This document shows positions 24,301 through 33,730 of a stretch of DNA of 64,000 nucleotides, piece by piece. This stretch comes from Photobacterium angustum (GTDB taxonomy: Bacteria; Pseudomonadota; Gammaproteobacteria; Enterobacterales; Vibrionaceae). The stretch's first letter is position 1, and the number at the start of each line of letters is the position of its first letter. The DNA is taken from positions 1 through 64,000 of the forward strand of contig NZ_PYOM01000004.1 in the NCBI RefSeq assembly GCF_003026365.1. Reading direction: 5' to 3'. Under the pieces are notes generated by a model. That model had not been told where the DNA came from. It worked only from the letters and a program-made list of their open reading frames with translations, and made no database searches. The translations under genes were made by a program, and so were the position numbers.

Positions 24301-25953
24301 ATGGCTCAACTGCTACCCAATGACATGATCCTACAATGGGCAGAAGAACGTCCTACAGATATCTATCTTCGTCAAATTATAAACCGTGAATTTGTTGACT
24401 ACACCTATGCTGATGTTGCTGATAAGGCATTGCGCCTAGTCAGTGCCTTTCGTGCTCTGGGGATCCAACCGGGTGAGCGTATTGCACTCGTCTCTAAAAA
24501 CTGTGCGGAATGGTTTATTTGTGATTTAGCCATGATGCTAGGTAGTTATATCAGTGTTCCTATTTTCCCAACAGCTGGAGCTGATACCATTGAGCATTGC
24601 ATTACTCATAGTGATAGTAAATTAGTGATTATCGGTAAACTTGATAGCCCTGATGCCATTAATAGCGTCACTCAAACGTTATCAGATATTCCGACGATCT
24701 CTTTTAACTACCCAGGAACACCTGAAGGAAAATATAATTTTTCTACACTGATTGAACAACATGCACCAAGCAATGAACGTCCAGCACATACTGATGATGA
24801 ATTAATGTCGATTGTTTATACGTCGGGCACATCTGGGCTTCCTAAAGGCGCGATGCTGACTTATGGCGCTTTCGCTTGGGCATCACATCAAATAATCAAT
24901 CATATTGGATTAGGTAAAACAGAACGGTTATTTTCTTATCTCCCACTCGCACATATTACTGAGCGGGTTTACATTTTTGGTTCATCCATTATGTCTGGTC
25001 TTCAAGTGGCATTTCCTGAGTCTCTTGATACATTTATCGATGATGTAAAAATGCACCGCCCTACTATTTTTGTTTCTGTCCCTCGTTTATGGACGCTTTT
25101 CCAACAACGAATTCAAGAGAAACTGCCTCCAGCAAAACTGAATCTATTACTCAAAATTCCATTTATCTCAGGTTTGATAAAGCGGAAACTCGCTGATGGT
25201 TTAGGGCTTAACGAAGCGCGAGTGTTAGGTTGTGGTTCTGCTCCCGTTTCTGCAGGTTTATTGCGTTGGTATGAAAGTATTGGCCTCAATATTACCGAAG
25301 CTTGGGGGATGACTGAATCTTTTGCCTATAGCACATTAAACCACCCATACCGTAGTGACAAAGTCGGTAGTGTCGGTAATGCAGGCCCAGGCGTCGAACT
25401 GAAAATTGCCGCTGATGACGAGATTTTAGTTCGTAGTAAAGGCTTATTTGCCGGTTATTACAATAATGATGCTGCAACCAAAGAAACCTTTGATAGCGAA
25501 GGCTGGTTGCATACTGGTGATATCGGTTTTATTGATGAAGATGGTTACCTCACCATCCAAGGGCGTAAAAAAGATACCTTCAAAACGGCTAAAGGGAAAT
25601 TCGTCTCACCCGTACCGATTGAGAAACGTCTGTTTGAACTTAGTAACGTCGAGATGATGTGTTTAGTCGGCTCTGGAATGCCAGCCCCTGTTTTATTAGC
25701 ACTCCCGCATCACTTCCCTAACTTTGATCGTAAACGTTACGAGAAACGTGTTCATCATGTAATAGAAACGATTAATCGCGAGCTAGAATCTCACGCTAAG
25801 ATTAAAGGTGTGTTAATGATCAAAGAGCCTTGGTCAATTGAGAATGGTATTTTAACGCCAACCCTTAAAATTAAACGTCATGTACTCGAGCAAAAATACT
25901 CGGACATTGGCCATGATTGGCCTAGCGATACATTGATTCGCTGGGAAGAATGA
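24301..25953 (+). CDS. AMP-forming acyl-CoA synthetase
   Basis: 550 aa from the ATG at 24,301, preferred over the upstream ATG at 24,250 because AAGGGA lies 8 bases before it. ANL-superfamily motifs: YTSGTSGLPKGAML (A3 P-loop), YLPLAHITERVY, EAWGMTESFA, GWLHTGDIGFIDEDG and GRKKDTFKTAKGKFVSP, where the last Lys region serves adenylation. The product would activate a medium- or long-chain fatty acid to acyl-CoA via acyl-AMP. The N-terminal domain lacks a signal or membrane segment. It is monocistronic with a strong terminator. The exact chain length cannot be read. Confidence 0.88.
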   Translation: MAQLLPNDMILQWAEERPTDIYLRQIINREFVDYTYADVADKALRLVSAFRALGIQPGERIALVSKNCAEWFICDLAMMLGSYISVPIFPTAGADTIEHCITHSDSKLVIIGKLDSPDAINSVTQTLSDIPTISFNYPGTPEGKYNFSTLIEQHAPSNERPAHTDDELMSIVYTSGTSGLPKGAMLTYGAFAWASHQIINHIGLGKTERLFSYLPLAHITERVYIFGSSIMSGLQVAFPESLDTFIDDVKMHRPTIFVSVPRLWTLFQQRIQEKLPPAKLNLLLKIPFISGLIKRKLADGLGLNEARVLGCGSAPVSAGLLRWYESIGLNITEAWGMTESFAYSTLNHPYRSDKVGSVGNAGPGVELKIAADDEILVRSKGLFAGYYNNDAATKETFDSEGWLHTGDIGFIDEDGYLTIQGRKKDTFKTAKGKFVSPVPIEKRLFELSNVEMMCLVGSGMPAPVLLALPHHFPNFDRKRYEKRVHHVIETINRELESHAKIKGVLMIKEPWSIENGILTPTLKIKRHVLEQKYSDIGHDWPSDTLIRWEE

Positions 25954-25976
25954 ATTTATATAGAATAGAGTAACAA

Positions 25977-26020
25977 AAGCCTGATAACGCCTTCCAGCAT
26001 TAAGTTATCAGGCTTTTTTT
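25977..26020 (+). terminator. Terminator of the acyl-CoA synthetase gene
   Basis: A 12-bp perfect stem AAGCCTGATAAC/GTTATCAGGCTT with a 15-base loop and a T run. Confidence 0.9.
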
Positions 26021-26293
26021 CTTACTTGTTAAGAAATGACTTAAAATAGTTAGCACTACTTTTCATCTCCTCGCTACCGTTATTTTCAATCTAATGAGCT
26101 CATTCCTTAATCCTCTTTTTTCACTTATTGAATAGCGAAAAAAACTGCCATTATTTCTTATTAAACACGCGAGCCATGTAAAATTTAATTTACAGTATCA
26201 ATAGCTTAGCTGCAAATTTATCACTTGCACTGATAAGGAAAAAATTTATCATACAAATATCTTCTTTGTTCTATTAATAATTAAGGATTTACA

Positions 26294-26398
26294 ATGGCTA
26301 AGGGCGATATGAAAACATGTAAAGGCAAACGTCGTGCACACTCACATGGTAATGCACGTTTAACGACAGAATGTCAAAGAAAGCATCATCAAGCATAA
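26294..26398 (+). CDS. Small basic protein, bTHX-like ribosomal protein
   Basis: A 34-aa highly basic protein, MAKGDMKTCKGKRRAHSHGN and then ARLTTECQRKHHQA. The opening M-x-KGD-x-KT-x-x-GK pattern followed by S-x-GN-x-R resembles the small 30S ribosomal protein bTHX, though the rest is diverged. TAAGGATT precedes the ATG by 7-10 bases and a strong terminator follows at 26,434, so it is a stand-alone gene. If not bTHX, it is an unnamed nucleic-acid-binding small protein. Confidence 0.65.
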   Translation: MAKGDMKTCKGKRRAHSHGNARLTTECQRKHHQA

Positions 26399-26433
26399 TT
26401 TGACCTAAATCGACCTTGCTAATACTCCAAGAA

Positions 26434-26468
26434 CTAAGTCCAGTATTGTATATCTGGACTTAGTTTTT
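26434..26468 (+). terminator. Terminator of the small basic protein gene
   Basis: A 10-bp perfect stem CTAAGTCCAG/CTGGACTTAG followed by TTTTT. Confidence 0.88.
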
Positions 26469-26478
26469 CTGATCGTGT

Positions 26479-27135
26479 TTATTTATACCATCGTTTTCCA
26501 TACGCTAAAGAATAATCAGGTTGTTCGATTTCACTTGCCATCTTCTCATCATCTTGTAATGGGCCAATAACCGTTTTATAAGGAATAATTCCTGCCCAAA
26601 CGGATAAATCCATATCTCGTTCATCATCATTTACACCATTGCAGCCAATTTTTACTGACGCCTCTGTTAATGGCATCACGAGTAATTCCGTCGCAGTAAG
26701 TTCTTTTTCATTACCTTGTCGTACACATTCACTTCGTCCCGGTGCTATTTGCTCAATAAAGTGGTTCAGTAACGCATTTTTATATTGGTTATCATCAATA
26801 GCATCAAACTGTCCAAAGACCATTGCTGAGCGATAATGGGCACTGTGATGAAATGCAGAGCGTGCAAGTACCCAACCATCAAATAACGTAAATGTTAAAC
26901 AACAAGATTTCCCCTTTTTTAACGCACGAATTAAACGGCTATTTTTAGCCCCATGGACATAGATATTATTATCAACTCGCCATACCAACATCGGAATAAC
27001 TATAGGTTGCTCATTTTGCTCAATAGCAATATGTGCGAGTAAGCTTTCGTCAATTATTTGATAGAGCTTCTCTGTCTCGAAAACGGCTTTATTCGGATTT
27101 TTCTTTATCGTCGTTCTATCTGTGCTTGATAACAT
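26479..27135 (-). CDS. Pyridoxamine 5'-phosphate oxidase-family (FMN-binding split barrel) protein
   Basis: 218 aa from the ATG at 27,135; the open frame reaches 27,183 but that would overlap the divergent regulator. The split-barrel features are an N-terminal strand set IAIEQNEQPIVIPMLVWRVD, IYVHGAKNSRLIRALKKGK, and CCLTFTLFDGWVLARSAFHH. The mid part SAMVFGQFDAID and the C-terminal KIGCNGVNDD..LSVWAGIIPY match the Vibrio-type flavin-nucleotide-binding family paired with MocR regulators. It is divergent from a MocR/PdxR-type gene, which probably controls it. A B6-vitamer or flavin-linked role is inferred from this pairing. Confidence 0.82.
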   Translation of the reverse strand: MLSSTDRTTIKKNPNKAVFETEKLYQIIDESLLAHIAIEQNEQPIVIPMLVWRVDNNIYVHGAKNSRLIRALKKGKSCCLTFTLFDGWVLARSAFHHSAHYRSAMVFGQFDAIDDNQYKNALLNHFIEQIAPGRSECVRQGNEKELTATELLVMPLTEASVKIGCNGVNDDERDMDLSVWAGIIPYKTVIGPLQDDEKMASEIEQPDYSLAYGKRWYK

Positions 27136-27226
27136 CGCAATCTCTCCTATTGCTCCACAATTACACTTCCTTCTGATAGACATAACATCAAACTTTGGTA
27201 CTGTAGGTAAGAGCCAGTTTCGAATA

Positions 27227-28702
27227 GTGGATGGATCCAGTTTGACATTAATTGATACCGGAGATTTAACCCTTTGCCATCATCAAGGCTCGCGCCAGCA
27301 GAGTTTGTTTAATGCTATTCGCGATAAAATCACCCAAGGATATTGGCCGAAGAACAGTAAGTTGCCATCAACTCGTCATCTAGCACAAATACTCGATGTC
27401 AGTCGTAATACGATTATTGCCACATACGACCAACTTGTTGCTGAAGGTTATATTCGTAGCCAAGCAGGTAGCGGTTTTTATGTCGCAGCCACCCTACCAG
27501 ATCATTACCTCACAACAACGAGCAATGAAGATTCATTTAAACAACCCACAATCAAACAACCAATAAACACAACGAATAGTGCCTTTGCTCCTGGCGTGCC
27601 AGATCTTGTCGCATTTCCTAGAAAAAAGTGGCAACGTCTTTATCAACAACAGCTTGATAGAACACAGTTTCTTGGTTGTAACGATCTACAAGGTGAGTGG
27701 GAATTTAGAGAAGTATTAACGCATTACTTGAAAACATCACGCTCTGTCGATGTCACCGCCGATAGGATCATTTCGACATCGGGGGCACAACAAGCATTAA
27801 TCATGGCAATAATGGCGAGCACTCAGCCTAACGATACAGTCCTTGTTGAAAATCCCGGTTATGCTCAAATGCGTAAAGTGGTCAACTTATGCAATGTAAA
27901 AATAGCGCCGCTTTCAGTGACTCCATTCGATGGAATTCACCTTCAACAGTTATCGAAAACAAAAGCTAAAGCCATTTACATTACCCCCAGCAACCAATAT
28001 CCATTAGGCACAACACTTAATATCTCTCAACGGATCCAATTACTTAAATGGGCAAGCCAACATAATGTGACCATTATTGAAGATGATTACGACAGTGAAT
28101 TTCAATATGCTCATCGCCCTTACCCTTCCTTACAAGGACTTGCAGCTCAAACCAATATCAATGTGAATATCATCTATATTGGTACTTTTAGTAAAGTGAT
28201 GTGCAACAGTATTCGTCTTGGTTATATGGTCGTCCCTCAAACTCTTCTTTCTCGTTACCTTGAGATAAAAGATGCTCTCAGCGGTGAAACGCAAGCCCAG
28301 CTTCAATTAGCAATGACGGAATTTATACACGACGGCCACTTGCTTCGTCATATTCGGAAAATGCGCCGGCTATACCAAGCAAAACATCAACAAATGATCC
28401 AAAGTATTAAAGACGGTTTTGGCCAGCAATGGGAAGTGATCAGTCAAGCTGCGGGGCTTCATGTTACCGTAAGATGGCACCAGAACGTCTGTGAAAAACA
28501 ATTTTGTGAAGAGGCTTTTCAGCACAATATTATTGTACGACCACTGAGTTATTATGAACTGCCGAATACAATTCGAAACTGGCAAGGTATTGTGCTTGGC
28601 TTTGGTAATACCTCCATTGATGACATACCAGTATTGATTGAGAACTTGAAAACTTGCTTCAACCACCTGTTAACGGAAAACAGACATGATGAATATTTTT
28701 AG
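27227..28702 (+). CDS. MocR-family (GntR-HTH/aminotransferase) regulator
   Basis: About 491 aa from GTG 27,227. A GTG at 27,122 would overlap the divergent gene, and TTG 27,242 is also possible. The N-terminal GntR-type winged helix has LFNAIRDKITQGYWPKNSKL, STRHLAQILDVSRNTIIATY and GYIRSQAGSGFYV. The C-terminal ~370 residues are a class-I aminotransferase-like PLP domain: STSGAQQALIMAI, ITPSNQYPLGTTL, IIEDDYDSEFQY and a PLP-Lys in GTFSKVMCNSIRLGY. PdxR/MocR proteins sense PLP and amino acids. The neighbouring PNPOx-family gene suggests B6-linked control. It overlaps the cupin gene by 17 bases. Confidence 0.85.
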   Translation: MDGSSLTLIDTGDLTLCHHQGSRQQSLFNAIRDKITQGYWPKNSKLPSTRHLAQILDVSRNTIIATYDQLVAEGYIRSQAGSGFYVAATLPDHYLTTTSNEDSFKQPTIKQPINTTNSAFAPGVPDLVAFPRKKWQRLYQQQLDRTQFLGCNDLQGEWEFREVLTHYLKTSRSVDVTADRIISTSGAQQALIMAIMASTQPNDTVLVENPGYAQMRKVVNLCNVKIAPLSVTPFDGIHLQQLSKTKAKAIYITPSNQYPLGTTLNISQRIQLLKWASQHNVTIIEDDYDSEFQYAHRPYPSLQGLAAQTNINVNIIYIGTFSKVMCNSIRLGYMVVPQTLLSRYLEIKDALSGETQAQLQLAMTEFIHDGHLLRHIRKMRRLYQAKHQQMIQSIKDGFGQQWEVISQAAGLHVTVRWHQNVCEKQFCEEAFQHNIIVRPLSYYELPNTIRNWQGIVLGFGNTSIDDIPVLIENLKTCFNHLLTENRHDEYF

Positions 28703-29000
28703 CCAATTACCTGTCAAACGCGATAATGAAGAATTTATCGACTTACTTAAAACCGATTCTGTACGTATCGAACGCATTGTCTCGCAAGGACATGTAACAC
28801 CAATAGATGAATGGTACGATCAATCTGAAAATGAGTGGGTTATCGTATTAGAAGGGAAAGCTGAAGTCAGTTTTGCCAATGGTGAAATTAAACGTTTAGA
28901 AAAAGGCGAACACCTTTATATTCCTGCTCACCAAAAGCACCGCGTTAGTTGGACAGAACCAAATAAACTGACGATTTGGTTAGCGGTATTCTTTGATTAA
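28686..29000 (+). CDS. Small cupin-domain protein
   Basis: 104 aa, a single cupin barrel. Motif 1-like region: IDEWYDQSENEWVIVLEGKA. Motif 2-like region: LEKGEHLYIPAHQKHRVSW. Metal ligands are partly present (Glu and the two His of HQKH). It overlaps the MocR gene by 17 bases, so it is cotranscribed with the regulator. Such cupins often bind small ligands or metal without known catalysis. A phosphomannose-isomerase-type fold is likely; the function is unknown. Confidence 0.8.
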   Translation: MMNIFSQLPVKRDNEEFIDLLKTDSVRIERIVSQGHVTPIDEWYDQSENEWVIVLEGKAEVSFANGEIKRLEKGEHLYIPAHQKHRVSWTEPNKLTIWLAVFFD

Positions 29001-29121
29001 CAAAATCACCACGCTAAGACAGCATTATGTTAGCGAAATAACAGTGCAGACATTCGAGCAGGACTCTCGCCCCCCGTGTCAGACACCAATACAATTCCAA
29101 CAACAATTTGAATTTTAGACA

Positions 29122-29150
29122 CAAAAAAGCCCCGTCATTTCTGACGAGGC
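29122..29150 (-). terminator. Terminator of the tRNA operon
   Basis: On the minus strand, GCCTCGTCA-GAAA-TGACGGGGC followed by TTTTTT, 11 bases after the tRNA-Asp end. Confidence 0.88.
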
Positions 29151-29160
29151 TTCGTTGTAT

Positions 29161-29237
29161 TGGCGGAGCGGACGGGACTCGAACCCGCGACCCCCGGCGT
29201 GACAGGCCGGTATTCTAACCAACTGAACTACCGCTCC
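29161..29237 (-). tRNA. tRNA-Asp (GTC)
   Basis: A full cloverleaf on the minus strand: acceptor GGAGCGG/CCGCTCC, anticodon GTC in CCTGTCACG, T-loop GGTTCGAGTCC, and encoded CCA. Second gene of a two-tRNA operon. Confidence 0.97.
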
Positions 29238-29277
29238 AATTCTTTATTAAACCCGATAATATCGAATCTCTAGAATA

Positions 29278-29368
29278 TGGCGGAGAGATAGGGATTTGAA
29301 CCCTAGATACGCTATAAACGTATGCCGGTTTTCAAGACCGGTGCTTTCAACCACTCAGCCATCTCTCC
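29278..29368 (-). tRNA. tRNA-Ser (TGA)
   Basis: A class II tRNA on the minus strand with a long variable arm. Acceptor GGAGAGA/TCTCTCC, anticodon TGA in GTCTTGAAAAC, T-loop GGTTCAAATCC, encoded CCA. First gene of the operon. Confidence 0.97.
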
Positions 29369-29381
29369 GTAAGTGCGGCGA

Positions 29382-29410
29382 ATAATACCTAGCAATCACT
29401 CACCTGTAAA
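29382..29410 (-). promoter_or_regulatory. Promoter of the tRNA-Ser/tRNA-Asp operon
   Basis: Minus strand -35 TTTACA, 17-base spacer, -10 TATTAT, followed by the GC-rich discriminator CGCCGC expected for stringently controlled stable-RNA promoters. Confidence 0.8.
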
Positions 29411-29503
29411 GCCTATTTTTAAACAAACCCACCATTCGTTTAAAAAACAGGCTTTAGCGCGCATTTTCACTTAAATATCATACGCAAAAAGTTCTAATTT
29501 TAT

Positions 29504-30160
29504 TTATCCCGCTAATTTTTCAGCATTAATCTGTGCTTCAAGTTTTTCTCGACCCTGAGGTGTTATACGTAAACATTCTTCAAATTGACTAAAACGCTGA
29601 CTTTCAATCTGATAATAAGCCGCCAGTAAATCAGGTTCTATCCCGACTCGCTGACGCGCTTCTTTTAAACTTAAATCCATTAGTTCTGCACAATTAATGG
29701 TATCTAATGGCTGACAGTCAGAAACGTATCCAAGATGCGCCGCTTTCTTAAATACAGTAATATCATCATCAGAAAATTTATACGGCCCTGGGTATAAATA
29801 TTTAGCAGCAAACGCGTACATCTTCTTTTCTGCCGTTGACATTCGATTTGATGAGCCCATCGTAAAACCAATAACAAATGCCTCATCTTTCGGTAGCATT
29901 CCCCGCCCTAATAAAAGGTGAATAACATCATGATCTTCTAAGCTAACAGCGCCATTAAATAAATTGATCCCAGGGATATCAAACTTAGGGTTCTCAATTA
30001 ATCTCACAATCAACGGTATATCTGCGCTGCCAGCAGCCACTGGAGCTTGAGTCGCTAAACATTCTCTAATGGTGGCATTTTCTTCCTCTAACGGTACGTA
30101 CCATTTTTTCCAATGCGTGCCGTTTGCTGGTAGTAAGTTTTTCTTGATTCCATTTTCCAT
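29504..30160 (-). CDS. Unknown protein, last gene of the TelA/OmpA envelope cluster
   Basis: 218 aa, soluble, no signal peptide or membrane helix. It has a conserved-looking middle (NLFNGAVSLEDHDVIHLLLG, GMLPKDEAFVIGFTMGSSNR) and a C-terminal helical tail ending in ITPQGREKLEAQINAEK. I do not recognise the family. It follows the TelA-like gene by 20 bases in the same direction and is likely cotranscribed with the five genes upstream. Its role is presumably cytoplasmic and linked to TelA. Confidence 0.75.
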   Translation of the reverse strand: MENGIKKNLLPANGTHWKKWYVPLEEENATIRECLATQAPVAAGSADIPLIVRLIENPKFDIPGINLFNGAVSLEDHDVIHLLLGRGMLPKDEAFVIGFTMGSSNRMSTAEKKMYAFAAKYLYPGPYKFSDDDITVFKKAAHLGYVSDCQPLDTINCAELMDLSLKEARQRVGIEPDLLAAYYQIESQRFSQFEECLRITPQGREKLEAQINAEKLAG

Positions 30161-30180
30161 CTTAAATTCCTTTTCAAAGA

Positions 30181-31359
30181 TTAAAGTTCAATTAACTGAG
30201 ACAAGTTCTGTTGAATGTCTTTGCCCTTTTCAGCATCTTTAATACGGCTTTCCATTTGCTCGGTTAATTGGTCCATTTCGACAATAGATTGCGCCATTTG
30301 CGGTAAAGCTTTAACTCGATACTGGCTAATATCATTTAATGCAGCATTAATATTTGAAAAGGCTTGTTTTAACTTACTGATATCTAATTGGCTCTCAGAA
30401 GCTTGTTTTTGGATACTGACCCCTTGATCTCGAAGTTGCTCACTGGTTTGTAATATCAGATCATTAGTAGTGTCATTAACAGCTTGGGTCGCATCTAATA
30501 GTTTTTTCTGATGTTGAAGTGCAATCGACATGACTGACGCTGTTTCAAGCGCAGATACCGTCACATTTATCGCGCGATCCACACCTCGAATAAGCTCGCG
30601 GTTATTTTGCATGATAACTTCGGTGGTAATCACCGCTTGCTGATTAACAGCCAATGTTTGCTGCAAATCCATCACTCGCTGACGTAATGGAAATAACACC
30701 TGCTCTTGTAAAAACTTAACTTTGGTTTCTGTATTTTGGGCTGTCTCGATAGTTTGATTTACTTTCTCATCAAGCAATTGACCAAAGCGAACATAATCTT
30801 CAAGCAGAAATGTTAACTCACGATAACGAATTTGATCGGCTTCAAGCGTGATATTATCACGTTGTAATTGTGCTTGACCGCCTCTAAGCGATTGCACAAT
30901 ATCCTTAATCACACCTTCTGCCGTTTGATAACGTGAAAACCATTTCGCTATAGGGGTTCCAACAAAAGGAAGGAAACTGAGTAAACGTCGTATAGTGCCC
31001 ATGGTAAAGTCAGTGCGATTAGGGTTAACCGCATTCACTTGTTGTTGCAGGTCTAATAAGCTTTTTGCTGTTCCACCACCATCTTGAGCATCATCAACTA
31101 ACCTATGCAATGGGGTTTTCAATAACTGGCTACATTGAGCTAACTGACGACAACTATCTTCACCTAAAGAGGTCATCAAGTTTGTCATATCTCGTTGCTG
31201 CGATAAATCACGTTCGCCGATAGCCAATAACATTAAAACGGTTTCTTCTACTTTCGTACTGATTTTATCGTGAGTTTCAGGAACTGATACTGGAATATCT
31301 AAGGCTTGTTTTACCGTATCAGGCGTCGCTACTATAAGAGTCGTATTTTCCTGTGCCAT
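30181..31359 (-). CDS. TelA/KlaA-family (toxic anion resistance) protein
   Basis: 392 aa, TelA-type, almost entirely helical and coiled-coil with no membrane segment. Family-typical stretches: SLLDLQQQVNAVNPNRTDFT, RRLLSFLPFVGTPIAKWF, KVKFLQEQVLFPLRQRVMDL and ALETASVMSIALQHQKKLLD. Proteins of this family are linked to tellurite and other envelope-stress resistance in Ter and Kla systems, but their biochemistry is unclear. It is preceded by an XpaC-like membrane protein (9 bases away), the same pairing as Bacillus xpaC-yceG-type loci. Part of a six-gene operon. Confidence 0.88.
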   Translation of the reverse strand: MAQENTTLIVATPDTVKQALDIPVSVPETHDKISTKVEETVLMLLAIGERDLSQQRDMTNLMTSLGEDSCRQLAQCSQLLKTPLHRLVDDAQDGGGTAKSLLDLQQQVNAVNPNRTDFTMGTIRRLLSFLPFVGTPIAKWFSRYQTAEGVIKDIVQSLRGGQAQLQRDNITLEADQIRYRELTFLLEDYVRFGQLLDEKVNQTIETAQNTETKVKFLQEQVLFPLRQRVMDLQQTLAVNQQAVITTEVIMQNNRELIRGVDRAINVTVSALETASVMSIALQHQKKLLDATQAVNDTTNDLILQTSEQLRDQGVSIQKQASESQLDISKLKQAFSNINAALNDISQYRVKALPQMAQSIVEMDQLTEQMESRIKDAEKGKDIQQNLSQLIEL

Positions 31360-31368
31360 TGTTCATCC

Positions 31369-32178
31369 TTAACGAGTACTGTATTTTTGTGCGCGCTGTG
31401 CAAGTAGACGTAACTCTTCCATTGCCGTTTCTAATTCCATTCCTTGCTGCGATGAAAGAAGCGATATTTGAGAAAGTTGTGTTGTGACACGATCAAGCTC
31501 TGTCATTGCTTGTTCGTTTTCGATTAATACGGTTGTGATATGCTGATGAGCATCTTTATAGATAACAATTCGGTGCTGCAAAGCATCTATTTTTTGTTCT
31601 AGTAAGATTTGAGGTGATGTGGTTTGTGTTAATTGGCAGCTAAGATCACTGAGTTGTTGTTGAATATAATCAATATCAATACCTGAGACAGCTTTAGTAT
31701 TTACAATCACTGTCTGCAAATTATCTAACGCTCCAACAAAGACAGCTTCAGCCATAGTGATATAGCGTGAATACGCTAATTCATCTTTATTTAAGACCCT
31801 ATCTAATACCTGCTGGAATGCATTGAATTTTAAACTTAATTGATCAACTTGCTTTAGCGCATCTTGCTGTTTGATTTGGCTTAGCTCTTGCTTTAAATCA
31901 ACCAGCGTTTGCTCTCGTTGTTGTAATAAACTGCGATGATATTTCTCAACAATAGCCTTAGCATGAGAATTATAATTAACTTTATATCCCCACAGTAATT
32001 TACTAAAGCATAATGCAGTAGCTGCAATCGTGATTCCCCAGCTCAATAATTCACCAGAGAACAATAAGCTATATACGGCCCCAATCACGCCCACAACACC
32101 ACTATATATAACTATCGGATGTTGAATACTGTTTGAAATTACCTGATTTTTTATAGCTTGAGGCGACAGAATATCCAA
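31369..32178 (-). CDS. XpaC-like membrane-anchored coiled-coil protein
   Basis: 269 aa. Two membrane segments near the N-terminus (IVIYSGVVGVIGAVYSLLFS and LLSWGITIAATALCFSKLLW) anchor a ~190-residue cytoplasmic coiled coil (SLLQQREQTLVDLKQELSQI, LEQKIDALQHRIVIY). The topology and the neighbouring TelA match the XpaC family (annotated as bromo-chloroindolyl phosphate hydrolysis), whose true activity is unknown. It is cotranscribed with TelA downstream and the binding-protein/OmpA gene upstream. It probably forms an inner-membrane platform for TelA. Confidence 0.75.
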   Translation of the reverse strand: MDILSPQAIKNQVISNSIQHPIVIYSGVVGVIGAVYSLLFSGELLSWGITIAATALCFSKLLWGYKVNYNSHAKAIVEKYHRSLLQQREQTLVDLKQELSQIKQQDALKQVDQLSLKFNAFQQVLDRVLNKDELAYSRYITMAEAVFVGALDNLQTVIVNTKAVSGIDIDYIQQQLSDLSCQLTQTTSPQILLEQKIDALQHRIVIYKDAHQHITTVLIENEQAMTELDRVTTQLSQISLLSSQQGMELETAMEELRLLAQRAQKYSTR

Positions 32179-32189
32179 TCTACTTCCTT

Positions 32190-33716
32190 TTAATAGGTTT
32201 CACTCATCAACGCAATTTCAACGCGCATTAATCTATTGGCATAACGACGCTGACTTTCCCCACTTAATTGAACTAATGGTTCATCACTTCCTTTACCAAC
32301 CGCATGAATACGACTGGCTTCAAAGCCGAGTTGATTCACCAAATAGCTTTTTACCGCCTTTGCACGTTTTGCCGATAACTCGATATTTAACGCTTTATCA
32401 CCACGTAAACCGGTATGACCTTCAACTAAAATTCGAAAATTCGGGTAATGCGATAAACTTTCAGCAGTAAGATGAAGTTGCTGTTGACCGTTTGGTGTTA
32501 ATCGTTCACTACCACTCGAAAAAATAACGGGACGGGTTTTCAACGTGCCAATTTCACTCATATGCGCCCATTGTTTTTCACTTAACGCTACAAATACATG
32601 GCTAACAGGTTTATGTGATGGTTCATTTAAAGCAATATCATTAAGTGATTGTTGTACAGTTTGAATAGGAGGGGAATGTATTATCCGATAGGGATCATTA
32701 TTGGGTAGCCACTGTTGCGGCACTGCTGATGTATCATTGATTATTGAAATAGTGCTATCGATAGTATCGAGCAGTAACTGGGATTGACTAAACCAAGCAG
32801 AGACGTTGTCGTTGAGCCCTATCCATCGTACACCGTTAAGCAACTGCTTCACCTGACTATTCGGTAAATCTGTAATACTTTCGAGCTCTTTAACTAATAC
32901 GTTAGGGTTATCACGATAATATTTAAGTACCTTAAAATAGGTTGCTAATAAGCTATCAAGTATTTCAGGCTTATTTTTAATCACGACTTTATTGGCAAGA
33001 AGTACATCAACAATTAAGTTTTTCGTATCATCAGTACTAATAATGGTTTCAAAATTACCTTCGGCAAGCGCGGTTGACACGTCAGGCTCCCACAATACGG
33101 CAACATCTAATTTGCCTTCTATTAATTGTGATAACGCATCGCTTGAGCCAGCAGTCGCAACTCGTTTAACGTTGTTAGATTTAAAAAGATTAAGATCGAA
33201 GTGAGAAGATATCGCGCTCAGTAAGTGTTCACTGGGTGAATCATGAGTGTAACCAATCGATAAGGATTTATTCGTTTTCAAATCATTGATCGACGTAACA
33301 ACATCGGTATTCGCGACAATAGCATCGCCACCATGTGACTCATCAATGACAGCAACGATACTGGCTGGGTAACGGTATACTTTACCAGATGTAATATAAG
33401 CATCCACACTTGCAACGGCAAAATCTAATTCACCGTTTGCTATACCTTCCATACGTTGGGAGTAATCAGCGCCATCATCAATACAAGATAAACGATAACC
33501 TTCATTGCGTAATAATCGACGCATTTCTTTAGAGCATAGCGGGTAATAGCCAACCCAGTTATCCATCCCTATTTTTATTACACCTTTGGTATTACGCGCA
33601 TCCGATGTATCAGCATAAACATGATCATCAATATGGGGCTGTAAAAACTTATAGCTAATTAAACCCATTACCCCTAGCACTAAAATAAAAAGAGCAAACT
33701 TACTATGCTTTTGCAT
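32190..33716 (-). CDS. Periplasmic binding-protein/OmpA fusion 1
   Basis: 508 aa. An N-terminal membrane anchor (FALFILVLGVMGLISYKFL) is followed by an NMT1/phosphonate-type substrate-binding fold (~45-320: IKIGMDNWVGYYPL, GELDFAVASVDAYI, LIEGKLDVAVLWEPD). The C-terminus (~400-505) is an OmpA peptidoglycan-binding domain (VIFSSGSERLTPNGQQQL, ILVEGHTGLRGDKALNIELS, RAKAVKSYLV). It is thus a ligand sensor fixed between inner membrane and cell wall rather than an ABC transporter partner; no permease or ATPase gene is nearby. It is in the same operon as a second fusion of similar layout. Confidence 0.85.
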   Translation of the reverse strand: MQKHSKFALFILVLGVMGLISYKFLQPHIDDHVYADTSDARNTKGVIKIGMDNWVGYYPLCSKEMRRLLRNEGYRLSCIDDGADYSQRMEGIANGELDFAVASVDAYITSGKVYRYPASIVAVIDESHGGDAIVANTDVVTSINDLKTNKSLSIGYTHDSPSEHLLSAISSHFDLNLFKSNNVKRVATAGSSDALSQLIEGKLDVAVLWEPDVSTALAEGNFETIISTDDTKNLIVDVLLANKVVIKNKPEILDSLLATYFKVLKYYRDNPNVLVKELESITDLPNSQVKQLLNGVRWIGLNDNVSAWFSQSQLLLDTIDSTISIINDTSAVPQQWLPNNDPYRIIHSPPIQTVQQSLNDIALNEPSHKPVSHVFVALSEKQWAHMSEIGTLKTRPVIFSSGSERLTPNGQQQLHLTAESLSHYPNFRILVEGHTGLRGDKALNIELSAKRAKAVKSYLVNQLGFEASRIHAVGKGSDEPLVQLSGESQRRYANRLMRVEIALMSETY

Positions 33717-33730
33717 ATATGACCTTTTTC

